Below, in pieces: positions 44,675-52,699 of a stretch of 64,000 nt of DNA. Below the pieces are notes generated by a model, which saw nothing but the letters and a program-made list of their open reading frames with translations, searched no databases and was not told where the DNA came from. Origin of the DNA: Lachnospiraceae bacterium (GTDB lineage Bacteria > Bacillota > Clostridia > Lachnospirales > Lachnospiraceae); NCBI GenBank assembly GCA_023664345.1, contig JAMPFQ010000020.1, positions 1 to 64,000 of the forward strand, given 5' to 3'. The position numbers and the translations under genes are program-made. How positions within the stretch are numbered: position 1 is the stretch's first letter; each line of letters begins with the position of its first letter.

Positions 44675-45313
44675 TTATCTCTTTGACAGCAAGGACCCGA
44701 TCAGCCTGCAGGCCTCTATCCTGGCGCCGGGAGGCGTGTCCCCATGTTCTGCATCATGGGAATAATCGTTCAGAAGCCGGCAGGGAAATTCCTCACAGGC
44801 GCCGCAAAACGAAATTCCCTTTTTTATGGCACATGACGCAACCGGGCAAGGCTCTTTCTCCGCATGAAAAGGCATTCCCTTTGTGGAAACGCAGCCGCCG
44901 CAATGGCAGGGTTCTTTCCATTTGCAATTTATACAGTCCAGGCCGCAGTAGGTTGTCAATAAAAGTTCCTGTTGCTTCTTTTTACTGAATCCATGGAGCA
45001 CCAGCGCATAGGATTTATCCAGCATCTCCTTCATAAGCCAGTCCGGAACTTCCCCATCCGGATTGATGGAATTCCAGTGCTGCTTGTTGGAATAATAGCC
45101 GGGAATAATATCTTCATACTGCTGCCTGAGAAAATCCCCTTCGCTCGGATCCAGTTTCAGGTTAATGTAATAAGGCTTATTCTCCTTATCCAGCAAAACG
45201 GCGGCAAACATCTTACCGCCGATCATATAGCGGATCCAGTTCCATTCTTTTTTTAAATCTTTCGTAACACCCGTCTTTTTCATCAGGTATTCGTCAATCC
45301 ACTGGTATTTCAT
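44675..45313 (-). CDS. MmcQ/YjbR-DUF3795 fusion protein
   Basis: 212 residues. Residues 1-115 are an MmcQ/YjbR DNA-binding-like fold (EWNWIRYMIGGKMFAAV, YYINLKLDPSEGDFLR, NSKQHWNSI-type HWNSINPDGEVPDW). Residues 125-205 are a Cys-rich DUF3795 domain (TTYCGLDCINCKW, CHCGGC, CGACEEFPC) likely to bind a metal. The two are usually separate genes. It lies between the WYL regulator and the decayed GyrI-like gene, and its start overlaps a GNAT remnant. Confidence 0.82.
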   Translation of the reverse strand: MKYQWIDEYLMKKTGVTKDLKKEWNWIRYMIGGKMFAAVLLDKENKPYYINLKLDPSEGDFLRQQYEDIIPGYYSNKQHWNSINPDGEVPDWLMKEMLDKSYALVLHGFSKKKQQELLLTTYCGLDCINCKWKEPCHCGGCVSTKGMPFHAEKEPCPVASCAIKKGISFCGACEEFPCRLLNDYSHDAEHGDTPPGARIEACRLIGSLLSKR

Positions 45314-45473
45314 CGAATCTTTTCTCCTTCCTTGGCAGTTCTTCTCTTTTCAACCTTCTTCGTTGATAAGATTCCATCCATTTCCTGCCCTGCACCTCAT
45401 CTCCGGATATGGCGCCGCAGATATGCTCCGTTTCCGGATCTTCCCTTGTCACCCTGATAAATCCGTCATGCAT
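45294..45473 (-). pseudogene. N-terminal remnant of a YoaP-like GNAT acetyltransferase
   Basis: 59 codons starting MHDGFIRVTREDPETEHICG. The EHIC-AIS motif and the following helix match the N-terminus of YoaP-like GNAT proteins, but the acetyltransferase core is gone and the frame runs out inside the MmcQ gene. It overlaps the end of the WYL gene by 8 bp. A short functional peptide is less likely than a deletion remnant. Confidence 0.45.
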
Positions 45474-46395
45474 TACCCTCCGGTCTTTTGTAATTCTTTA
45501 CCATATTTTCAGCAATGCCGCAAATGATCTCCCGGATATCTTTCGGTTCAAGCAACTCCACTCTGTCACCAAAAGTCAGGATCCAGCTGATCAGATTCTC
45601 CTGATCCGTATAATCCGCATGGAACAACAGTTTTCCGTCCGCCTGCTCCTCATAACATCCTGTGCCGAACTCTTCCACAAGCCGCCATTTGCATTCCGGC
45701 CAAAAGAGCGCTCTTACATGGATTCCTCCCGGAAAAATCCTTTCATCCGAAAGATCCGGCAATATGACCTTTCGTTTGACAAATAGGTCGCCCGTTATTG
45801 TCAGCTGCTCCAGTCTGTTCAGTTTGAACAGGCGATAATCCTGCCTTTTATCGCACCAGCCCCATACATACCAACTGGACCAATGGAAGATCAGATAATA
45901 AGGTTCTATGCTCCGTACCGATTCTCCACCCGGCGAGTAGTAATAGAATGAGATTTTCCGACAGTTTTCAATGGCATTTCGTATGATCTGTATCTTGGGA
46001 GCAAGAGAATCTTTGTACCATGAGGAAAGGTCGATCAGCACCGCTTGGTTCCCCACCAGGAGATCCGACGAACCGGCTGATAATTTCTCCATCAGCTGTT
46101 TGTATTGATCGGTTCCGTTCACGCTGTCCAGGCTTCTGAGGCCTGCAAGGATATCCTGCATTTCAGCGTTTGTAAGCAGTGTTTTACTGATCTTATAGTT
46201 GTCCATGATAGATATGCCGCCGCCAATTCCCTGCCTGGTCACCACAGGAATGCCTGCTCTGCATAGATCCTCGATATCCCGGTTGATCGTCCTCCTGGAT
46301 ACTTCAAAATGTTCAGCAAGATAGGGGGCAGTGACCGTATCTTTTTGCAGCAATAAAGATAAAATACCGATCAGTCTGTCAATCTTCATTTCCAT
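45466..46395 (-). CDS. YafY-type HTH/WYL-domain transcriptional regulator
   Basis: 309 residues. N-terminal winged helix RLIGILSLLLQKDTVTAPYL and EVSRRTINRDIEDL, then a WYL domain (about 135-225) with SWYVWGWCDKRQDYRLFKL, and a WCX-type C-terminus. Such regulators sense ligands or nucleic acids and often control adjacent GyrI-like and DUF3795 genes. A 10-11 bp inverted repeat just downstream of the -10 suggests autoregulation. Confidence 0.92.
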   Translation of the reverse strand: MEMKIDRLIGILSLLLQKDTVTAPYLAEHFEVSRRTINRDIEDLCRAGIPVVTRQGIGGGISIMDNYKISKTLLTNAEMQDILAGLRSLDSVNGTDQYKQLMEKLSAGSSDLLVGNQAVLIDLSSWYKDSLAPKIQIIRNAIENCRKISFYYYSPGGESVRSIEPYYLIFHWSSWYVWGWCDKRQDYRLFKLNRLEQLTITGDLFVKRKVILPDLSDERIFPGGIHVRALFWPECKWRLVEEFGTGCYEEQADGKLLFHADYTDQENLISWILTFGDRVELLEPKDIREIICGIAENMVKNYKRPEGNA

Positions 46396-46425
46396 TCATT
46401 CGCTTTCATCAAAAAGATTCTACCA

Positions 46426-46489
46426 TTTAAAACATGCCACCTGTATGTCATGTTTAAAAGATTATATCAAAAAGAAAATGTGGTTTCAA
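46426..46489 (-). promoter_or_regulatory. WYL gene promoter and operator palindrome
   Basis: Minus-strand TTGAAA (46484-46489), 17-bp spacer, TATAAT (46461-46466). Imperfect inverted repeat TTTAAAACATG (46426-46436) / CATGTTTAAAA (46449-46459) covers the expected transcript start. The -35 lies inside the terminator of the upstream operon. Confidence 0.65.
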
Positions 46490-46504
46490 CAGAACCACAT
46501 TTTC
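46474..46504 (-). terminator. Terminator of the CDC-like operon
   Basis: 12-bp stem GAAAATGTGGTT / AACCACATTTTC with a 7-nt loop, followed on the minus strand by TTTTT. Confidence 0.85.
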
Positions 46505-46533
46505 CTCATAAATTTTTAACTTATGGCAATATC

Positions 46534-46923
46534 CTACTGTGACTGCCCTTCACCCAGCTTTTGCTCGATCTCCTCACGCTTTGCCGCATATTCCTGCTCC
46601 AGGCTCTCCGCATAGCTTTCCTCCGCACTGTGATAAAAGCAGAATGCCGCGATATTGCCGCCTATCCCCAACAGGAGAAACAGAACGCACAGCACCCATA
46701 CCCTTTTCCAGCGTTTTTTGTTTTTCTCCTGCAGTATTTCACACTCATCTGAAATCTGGTCAATCTCCCGCTGTATATCGGCACACAGATTGTTTCGTTC
46801 CATCGCGCCCTGCTTTCTCAGGTCAATGTCGCTGCGGGCATTAGCAAGCTGGGCAGATAGATCATGTACGTTTTTGGTTCTGCCCTTTTTTTCTTCTTTA
46901 TTTTTCTTTTTCACAAGTCCCAT
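46534..46923 (-). CDS. Small coiled-coil membrane protein, partner of the CDC-like protein
   Basis: 129 residues from ATG 46923, 6 nt behind a perfect GGAGG. Lys-rich start (MGLVKKKNKEEKKG), coiled coil about 20-75, one membrane helix 74-96 (VWVLCVLFLLLGIGGNIAAF), then a short acidic outer tail. The layout (cytosolic coiled coil, single helix, outside) copies the N-terminal 100 residues of the CDC-like protein 13 bp upstream. It probably forms a complex with it through the coiled coils. No family recognised. Confidence 0.8.
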   Translation of the reverse strand: MGLVKKKNKEEKKGRTKNVHDLSAQLANARSDIDLRKQGAMERNNLCADIQREIDQISDECEILQEKNKKRWKRVWVLCVLFLLLGIGGNIAAFCFYHSAEESYAESLEQEYAAKREEIEQKLGEGQSQ

Positions 46924-46936
46924 CTCTTTGCCTCCA

Positions 46937-48733
46937 TCAATAATCAGAGATAACAACATTCACCTTGACGGGAACAATACCATCTCCAACATCGATATCC
47001 ATTGTAATGTTATTCGTTCCATATGACAGACCTTTCAGGTTCAGCCTTGCCTCTCCCGTAAAAGTACTGCTGCCCAGCCATGAATCATACGTTATCGACA
47101 CCTGCCCCTGCAGCATTCCCAATCCGTCACTGTCCCACAAAAACTCATATTCATATGCATCATCCTTTTCTGTCACATAGATGGAAGTATTCGCCATCGC
47201 CGCTTCATCCCAATCCACCCATAGATCCGTGGTAATCTTTACCCTCCTGACGGCATCTTCCTCCGCCAGCATGGTCTTCCGTCCGGTAACCATCATGGCC
47301 GGTACAAAAGAATTGTCCGTCAGATATTTCAAAGTATATCCTATGGGCACCGGATTGGTCGTCGGCGCATCCGTACGGATAAAATCATTGACCCGCGTCT
47401 GCAGGTCGGCTTTATCTTCGGAGCCGTGCAAAAACTCCTCCCATTGGCCTACGATCCCCAGCGTTTTCTGGGAAGAATCCGTAATCATCCCCGCATCCTT
47501 TTGTTCCCCGCCATATTGAAAAAGCCGGTATTCAATATCGGATTCCTCCAGGATACTGTTCAATCCTGCCGATATATCCACTCCCTTAATGCACCCGCTT
47601 ACTTTCGCCCCGAGTTCTTCCGCACTCATATTCCCCTGAACCAGCACTACCACCATCCGTCCATAATCCACAGAGGATACATATGCCGGTTCATAGTCGC
47701 CAAACGCCGCCGGATCCGCGCCATCCCGAAAGTATTCCGCCGCGCTCTTTTGGGGTTCCGCGTTGACTGTATAGTAGACCTGTCTGTAAATGACCGCCAC
47801 ACTGGAAACTTCCGTATGATTCGTACTCCCCAACTCAAAACCTCCCGTGCCTGGCAGTTCCACACCCAGACTGGCCTTCAGTTCCGTGGAATTTCTGTAT
47901 GTCTGCATATAATAATTCCATTCCCTTGCCGCCTGCCCCTCATTCTTCCCGGCGCAGCTGTCCAGGAAATCCATCACTCCCCGATAACTCGCATCTTCTA
48001 TCTTCGCAGAAGTTCCCCCTGCCTGGCTGCTTGTCAGATGTATCGCCGTTCTCTCCAGGGGCAGAAGCGTATAATCCGCCGTCCCCTGAAAAAGAGAATC
48101 CCCTTTCAAAACGGCCCCGGGGAATATCACCGCATTGCTGCCGCCCGCGATCGTATAGCCGTTCAGATCATATGTCTGCGTATCGGTAAAACATGTGATC
48201 AGTCCTGCCGTCTCTGTCCGCAGCCCTTTTACCACCCGGTCAAGGGAGGCGATATACGCATTCATCCCGGCATGATCGCTGGCATTGAGCCTGCCAGCCG
48301 CCTGCTGCCTCTCGTTGATCTGACTGTCATAATAACTTTTGAATGCATTCGTTTTCCACTGCCAATACTCAGTTGTATATTCCTGTTCTGTTTCCTGCTG
48401 GCTGGCAGCATGCCGCGCCTCCTGCATGAGATATATCCGGATGCTTTCCGCCGCAAGAACCGCCAGCACGATCAGGCATACGAAACGCGCCCAATGCCTG
48501 CTTCTCCTCAGTTTCCTGTGTTTCTTATTCAGCTGCTTCTGTTTCTTCTTCAGGTCAGTCAGCAATGCCTGGCTTTGTTTTTCCTGCTGTTCAAACTGTT
48601 GCTGTTCCCGGTAGATCTCCTGAAGTTCCTGCTCCGGGCTTTTCTGTTCCGGCTGGGAAATCTCCGGCTGCCCATTGCCCGGTATCGGATCCTGATTCCG
48701 TTCTGCATCGTTTGTATTGTTGATATCACCCAT
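46937..48733 (-). CDS. Membrane-anchored cholesterol-dependent-cytolysin-like protein
   Basis: 598 residues from ATG 48733, 9 nt behind AGGTG; the frame's first ATG (48763) has no ribosome site. Order: polar Gln/Glu-rich coiled coil (28-75), one membrane helix (81-103), extracellular coil, then a thiol-activated-cytolysin core at about 160-495. Core hallmarks in family order: VIFPGAVLKGDSLFQG, VIYRQVYYTVNAE, YVSSVDYGR (351-359), IKGVDIS (382-388), FQYGG, PVPIGYTLKYLTDNS. A beta domain of about 100 residues follows. The cholesterol-binding undecapeptide of domain 4 is absent and there is no cleavable signal peptide. It therefore looks like a pore-forming fold held on the producer's own membrane, facing outwards. 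Confidence 0.85.
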   Translation of the reverse strand: MGDINNTNDAERNQDPIPGNGQPEISQPEQKSPEQELQEIYREQQQFEQQEKQSQALLTDLKKKQKQLNKKHRKLRRSRHWARFVCLIVLAVLAAESIRIYLMQEARHAASQQETEQEYTTEYWQWKTNAFKSYYDSQINERQQAAGRLNASDHAGMNAYIASLDRVVKGLRTETAGLITCFTDTQTYDLNGYTIAGGSNAVIFPGAVLKGDSLFQGTADYTLLPLERTAIHLTSSQAGGTSAKIEDASYRGVMDFLDSCAGKNEGQAAREWNYYMQTYRNSTELKASLGVELPGTGGFELGSTNHTEVSSVAVIYRQVYYTVNAEPQKSAAEYFRDGADPAAFGDYEPAYVSSVDYGRMVVVLVQGNMSAEELGAKVSGCIKGVDISAGLNSILEESDIEYRLFQYGGEQKDAGMITDSSQKTLGIVGQWEEFLHGSEDKADLQTRVNDFIRTDAPTTNPVPIGYTLKYLTDNSFVPAMMVTGRKTMLAEEDAVRRVKITTDLWVDWDEAAMANTSIYVTEKDDAYEYEFLWDSDGLGMLQGQVSITYDSWLGSSTFTGEARLNLKGLSYGTNNITMDIDVGDGIVPVKVNVVISDY

Positions 48734-48799
48734 TGTCTTTTCACCTTTCAGGTTTTTCATCATAAAATATTTCAGAGGTATTCTTTTGTCACCGCACTC

Positions 48800-48830
48800 A
48801 GTATACCCCCCCCCAGTATTATTTTGTCAA
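48800..48830 (-). promoter_or_regulatory. CDC-like operon promoter with poly-G(9) spacer tract
   Basis: Minus-strand TTGACA (48825-48830) and TATACT (48800-48805) are separated by 19 bp, nine of which are a run of G directly beside the -10. Loss of two G would give the optimal 17-bp spacing. Homopolymers in this position switch promoters on and off by slipped-strand mispairing in other bacteria. The 5' leader to the ATG is about 60 nt. Confidence 0.75.
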
Positions 48831-48889
48831 TGCTTTTTCGGATCTGGCATAATATATCGTAACGCGCCTCTTTCTGCCTTAAACAGAAT

Positions 48890-48933
48890 AATCCGCCCAT
48901 CAGGAAAACAATTCCCTCCGGATGGGCGGATTT
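48890..48933 (-). terminator. Hairpin terminator behind the methyltransferase relic
   Basis: AATCCGCCCATC / GATGGGCGGATT with flanking A and T, 19-nt loop. It isolates the CDC-like operon promoter from upstream transcription. Confidence 0.55.
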
Positions 48934-48970
48934 AGATACATCCTGTTTTCAGATTCGAAAACTCTGTCTC

Positions 48971-49249
48971 TCAGCCTTTCCTCCCCAGATACCTGCAGAC
49001 TTTATTTTTGTAGGCAATATAATCATCCCCGAACACCGCCTGCAGATAGCGTTCCTCCTGTAAGATCTGCAGGTGCAGCATGATCATGGCAAAAGCGGAA
49101 AACAAAAGCACGCCAGCTGTCCTTCATGGTAAACACTGTTTTCCCCCTTGCCATCTGATCGGTCTGAATCCCCTGCTTTTTTTGCAGGAGCATCTTGCCT
49201 ATGTAGACCGAATAAAAAACAGGAGGATTGTTATGCCGACTGGCATCAT
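48971..49249 (-). pseudogene. Isoprenylcysteine methyltransferase-like relic
   Basis: Pieces in different frames can be joined: MMPVGITILLFFIRST, then YIGKMLLQKKQGIQTDQMAR, and after a gap MIMLHLQILQEERYLQAVFG followed by YKNKVCRYLGRKG and a stop (48971). The last part matches the C-terminus of ICMT-like membrane methyltransferases. The central membrane helices and the SAM region are missing, and at least two frameshifts are needed. Not functional. Confidence 0.55.
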
Positions 49250-49301
49250 GATAATCTGTTTCCGGTAAATATGCAATTCTTAAACAGGATGGCAAATGGA
49301 T

Positions 49302-49330
49302 TTGAATTGTATTGATACTTGTGATAAAAT
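49302..49330 (+). promoter_or_regulatory. Uma2-family gene promoter
   Basis: TTGAAT (49302-49307), 17-bp spacer, TAAAAT (49325-49330), about 50 bp before the ATG. Confidence 0.5.
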
Positions 49331-49380
49331 AATGGCAGCGAAACGCTCCCCAATTACATTTCCGGAAAGGAACCACTCTT

Positions 49381-49935
49381 ATGCCGTTACCACAACCGCA
49401 AACCTATACCGAGGATGACTACTATGACCTGCCTGACGATACCAGGGCGGAACTGATCGACGGGCAGTTCTATTATATGGCTGCTCCCAGCAGAATACAC
49501 CAGAAAATCTTATCAGAACTTCATATCTCCATTGGACAGTATATCCGCTCAAAAGACGGCATGTGTGAGGTTTACCCTGCCCCTTTTGCCGTCAGGTTAT
49601 TTCAGGATGATAACAGGACGATCGTGGAGCCCGATATCAGCATTATATGTGATCCAGGCAAACTTACAGACAAAGGGTGTACCGGCGCTCCCGACTGGAT
49701 CATTGAAATTGTTTCTCCCAGTACTTCCAGCCACGACTATATCCGCAAATTGAATTTGTATGCGGAAGCCGGGGTAAGGGAATACTGGATCGTGAACCCT
49801 ATGGTCCAGTCGATATATGTGTATTTTCTGGAGGAGAACAAATTCAGGACTGCAGCTTACACTTTCCAGGACAGGATCAAAGTTAATATCTACGATGACC
49901 TGTATATTGACTTTTCAAATATTCGTAACCTATAA
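49381..49935 (+). CDS. Uma2-family (DUF820) endonuclease-like protein
   Basis: 184 residues, preceded by AAAGGAA. PD-(D/E)XK-type Uma2 fold: YDLPDDTRAELIDGQFYYMA, VEPDISIICDPGKL, PDWIIEIVSPSTSSHDYIRK (D/E-x-K core) and REYWIVNP. The family is widespread, often multicopy, and its biological role is unclear. It is one of only three plus-strand genes in the window and is convergent with the YARHG lipoprotein gene. Confidence 0.9.
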   Translation: MPLPQPQTYTEDDYYDLPDDTRAELIDGQFYYMAAPSRIHQKILSELHISIGQYIRSKDGMCEVYPAPFAVRLFQDDNRTIVEPDISIICDPGKLTDKGCTGAPDWIIEIVSPSTSSHDYIRKLNLYAEAGVREYWIVNPMVQSIYVYFLEENKFRTAAYTFQDRIKVNIYDDLYIDFSNIRNL

Positions 49936-50009
49936 CATGATAAAACAGATCCGGAACAGAAAAGAAGCCGTATACCAGATAATCACAGCGCTTATAGGGC
50001 AGTAAAATA

Positions 50010-51098
50010 CTAAAAATCATCCAGCCCCGCCAGGACTTTCACGTTCTTTTTCTCGTACTCATTCAGCACCGATGCGTCAAAATCCTTTGGCGCCGTAGTG
50101 GGCGTATACCAGATGCATCCCATAAAATAATTGTACAGGTCAGGGTCATCAAAAATATAGCCATGCCGGGCGTAAATCTCATTCTTTGCAAGATGTATCA
50201 CAAGGGACGGCTCATCCTGAAAATCCGCCGCAGTGTAATAGCGTGTGTCCGTGGCAAAGAGGAAATCCGTCCGGTTGGAAATGTCCCTGACTTCCCGCAC
50301 ATTTTCCCAGTAATCGACGATCTCCTGATAATACGCGCTCTCCCTGTAATATTCCATCCGCTGATCCAGTGCCTGATCCTGCTGCCAATGGCCGGCATAT
50401 CCCTCAAGGGATCGCATCACGTCCTCCATGGTCATGGAATCTCCCCACGAAATATTCCGGTTCACATATTCCGCCGCTGCACTGTCAAGGGCAAACGCTT
50501 TCTCCCCCTCTTTCCGGGCATAGGCTCTCACTTCCATCCAGGATGTACCTATATCGATTCCCTGCACACCTGCATATTCCAGGATCAGCAGCACATCCGT
50601 CCTGCCGTCCTCATTATAATCACAAAACGCCACAGAGACCACCTGCCCGAACTGCTGTCCCCGCATACCGTTATCCTCAAACTGTTCCGGGGAAATATAC
50701 GCTGCTTCCCCGTCCTTTAACAGCATGAATCTGGCATCGCCGTACATCCATATGCCGTCTTTCTGGAACATGTCCTGCTCCGGCCAAAAAGAAGCAAAAG
50801 TCACTTCTCCCCATTCCTCCAGATCGACTGGAAAGGACTGCTCCGCGATCTGTCCCTCCGGGATATCCATAGATACGCCGTCTGAGGACGCTGCGTCCGC
50901 ATTTTCCTGCATGCCCGCCGGGGCGCCTGCTGCCTGATGATCTTCCGAAGCAATGTTCTCCCCGGATAACTGTACGGCCTGCAGATCCTCCGCCGGTTCC
51001 CGGCTGCTGCATCCGGCAAGCGCCGATACCGTTGCCAACAGACACAATACTGTTTTTAACTTCCCTTTGATATTCTGATCCATACCCTTTCCCCGCAT
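50010..51098 (-). CDS. Lipoprotein with YARHG domain
   Basis: 362 residues from ATG 51098, 8 nt behind AGGAGG; the frame upstream is not used. Signal peptide with lipobox LAGC (CLLATVSALAGCSS). A Ser/Asp-rich linker is followed by a middle domain with CDYNEDGRTDVLL (calcium-loop-like) and a C-terminal YARHG domain (NEIYARHGYIF...WYTP). YARHG domains occur in extracellular proteins near peptidase or peptidoglycan-linked domains. It begins 16 bp after a membrane protein with similar Asp-rich loops, so they form one operon and probably act at the cell surface. Confidence 0.85.
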   Translation of the reverse strand: MRGKGMDQNIKGKLKTVLCLLATVSALAGCSSREPAEDLQAVQLSGENIASEDHQAAGAPAGMQENADAASSDGVSMDIPEGQIAEQSFPVDLEEWGEVTFASFWPEQDMFQKDGIWMYGDARFMLLKDGEAAYISPEQFEDNGMRGQQFGQVVSVAFCDYNEDGRTDVLLILEYAGVQGIDIGTSWMEVRAYARKEGEKAFALDSAAAEYVNRNISWGDSMTMEDVMRSLEGYAGHWQQDQALDQRMEYYRESAYYQEIVDYWENVREVRDISNRTDFLFATDTRYYTAADFQDEPSLVIHLAKNEIYARHGYIFDDPDLYNYFMGCIWYTPTTAPKDFDASVLNEYEKKNVKVLAGLDDF

Positions 51099-51114
51099 GC
51101 ACACATCCTCCTGC

Positions 51115-52602
51115 TTACTCCGCTTCCATGTTGGCAAGGCATCCCCCATACTCAAACTGCCCCGTGCTTTCATTCCAGAAATAACAGTAATAAGGAATAT
51201 CCTTTTCCCCTGAGATCCAGCCCTGGATGCAGAAATCCTCGTTCCCGTCAAGGTTAAGATCCGCCACCAGGATATTTCCGTTCCTGCTTGAGGAAACCGC
51301 TTGCGCCATGGCGCCGCTATCGGAAGCATATCCCGTACCCCAATACTGCTTCGCGGCCTCCCCCGGATCGATCAGCTGCACAGTTTCCTCCACCATTCCG
51401 TTAAAACGCGGATCATAATAAGTATGTTCCACCAGGATTGAGTCGATAGTATACTGATCTTCCCCCATATAACTGCTTCCTCTCAGGATCAGCTCATACT
51501 GCTCCCCGCCGATCCTGGCCCAGGCAGTCTCGATATAATCATGCCGATACCGGATATCACGGATGCACAGAGCCTCATCTTCCCATTCCAGAATCATCTC
51601 CACGTCATCATCACACCATTGATCCAGCACGCCGAAATGCAGCCGGAGCGCGTCACGCCCGTCTTCCATGGAAAGGATGTCCACCTGATAGGGCACGCCG
51701 GAACCGGAACGATCATCAGGGGAAAGTTGGTCGTAACCTCCCATCTCCCACGCTTCCTGCGTAAGATCCACCTCCACATCCAGCGAATCCAGCCCTTTCT
51801 CTTTCTCCAGGGCCGGACAGGTCACATGCATCCGGTATCCCTCCATGGGCTCATACAAAAGAGGCAGTAAGGGCTGGTATCCGGCCATGGTCCCATCATA
51901 AGTCTTTTCCTCACTGTCCGCCCGGCACATTCCGCCAGGAATGTCCATCATCCTATAATCCTCGCCCTCTTTCCGCAGGAGCGCCATCTGACCGAAAGCC
52001 TTGGGATTCGTGCTGTAACCGAATGTCTCCGTAAAAAGGATCTCCCTGATGCCGTCACCGTCCAGATCCAGGGACCGCACCTCCGGAATCCCTCCCGCGG
52101 TTTCCGGCAATTCGATCACATCCCCGTTGCCGAACTCGATACGGTAATCCGCCACATCCCAGTCTCGAATATTCTCACGCCACACCCTGTCCGTGATGCC
52201 GTCCCCATCATAATCGCATGACGTAAAGGCGGAATATCCCACCCACCGGACGCACTCGTCCAGATAGCCGGTATAGTCATGATAGCCGAACATCGATCCC
52301 TCAGGCGCGTCTTCCGTTTCCTGCCCGCTCTCTCCCGCACCGCCGGAGTCTGCTTCCGGTGACAGGCTGTCAGCCGGATCCCCATTTGCAGAAACCCGCT
52401 CCTCCTCCCCGGAGACATCGGCAGACCCGAACACGTCCCACATACCTATCAAGACCATAAGCGCCAGCGCAGCCGTAAACAGCCACAGGACACATCGCCC
52501 ATCAAACACCTGACGCTTTGTGACAAACTGCCAGACTTTCATGCCCAAAAGGATCTGCACGCAAAAATTTACCACCCAGAAACATACCTGCCACCCGCTC
52601 AT
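51115..52602 (-). CDS. Membrane-anchored protein with Asp-rich calcium-type loops
   Basis: 495 residues. Two N-terminal membrane helices (about 5-25 and 38-57), an acidic linker, then an extracellular region with three loops of the DxDxDG type: CDYDGDGITD, LDLDGDGIRE and ADLNLDGNED. These resemble FG-GAP/VCBS or EF-hand-like loops of surface proteins. No enzyme motif recognised. Operon partner of the YARHG lipoprotein, which has a similar loop. Function unknown. Confidence 0.8.
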   Translation of the reverse strand: MSGWQVCFWVVNFCVQILLGMKVWQFVTKRQVFDGRCVLWLFTAALALMVLIGMWDVFGSADVSGEEERVSANGDPADSLSPEADSGGAGESGQETEDAPEGSMFGYHDYTGYLDECVRWVGYSAFTSCDYDGDGITDRVWRENIRDWDVADYRIEFGNGDVIELPETAGGIPEVRSLDLDGDGIREILFTETFGYSTNPKAFGQMALLRKEGEDYRMMDIPGGMCRADSEEKTYDGTMAGYQPLLPLLYEPMEGYRMHVTCPALEKEKGLDSLDVEVDLTQEAWEMGGYDQLSPDDRSGSGVPYQVDILSMEDGRDALRLHFGVLDQWCDDDVEMILEWEDEALCIRDIRYRHDYIETAWARIGGEQYELILRGSSYMGEDQYTIDSILVEHTYYDPRFNGMVEETVQLIDPGEAAKQYWGTGYASDSGAMAQAVSSSRNGNILVADLNLDGNEDFCIQGWISGEKDIPYYCYFWNESTGQFEYGGCLANMEAE

Positions 52603-52699
52603 GATACTCCTCCGCCGCTTTCACCACAAACGAAACGCGCCCCGGCAGCCTGCAGAACAAGCCCCCGGAGCGGAAATATTTTTCAATATCTTTCCCTCA

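Noticed and set aside
45285..45320. Second CTGATGA motif with a GAAA about 16 nt later (possible hammerhead)
   Set aside because: It lies inside the MmcQ coding region, has no complementary stems and no cleavage triplet in place.
46937..48733. Calling the CDC-like protein a secreted haemolysin
   Set aside because: There is no cleavable signal peptide and no undecapeptide; the internal membrane helix after a cytosolic coiled coil indicates anchoring.
48806..48814. Poly-C run as an assembly artefact
   Set aside because: A nine-base run is within reach of accurate sequencing and its position between good promoter elements argues for biology, though read-level checking is needed.
47426..48862. 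478-codon plus-strand frame opposite the CDC-like gene
   Set aside because: Shadow of a real gene; its composition and lack of motifs give no support, while the minus strand has a recognisable fold, promoter and ribosome site.
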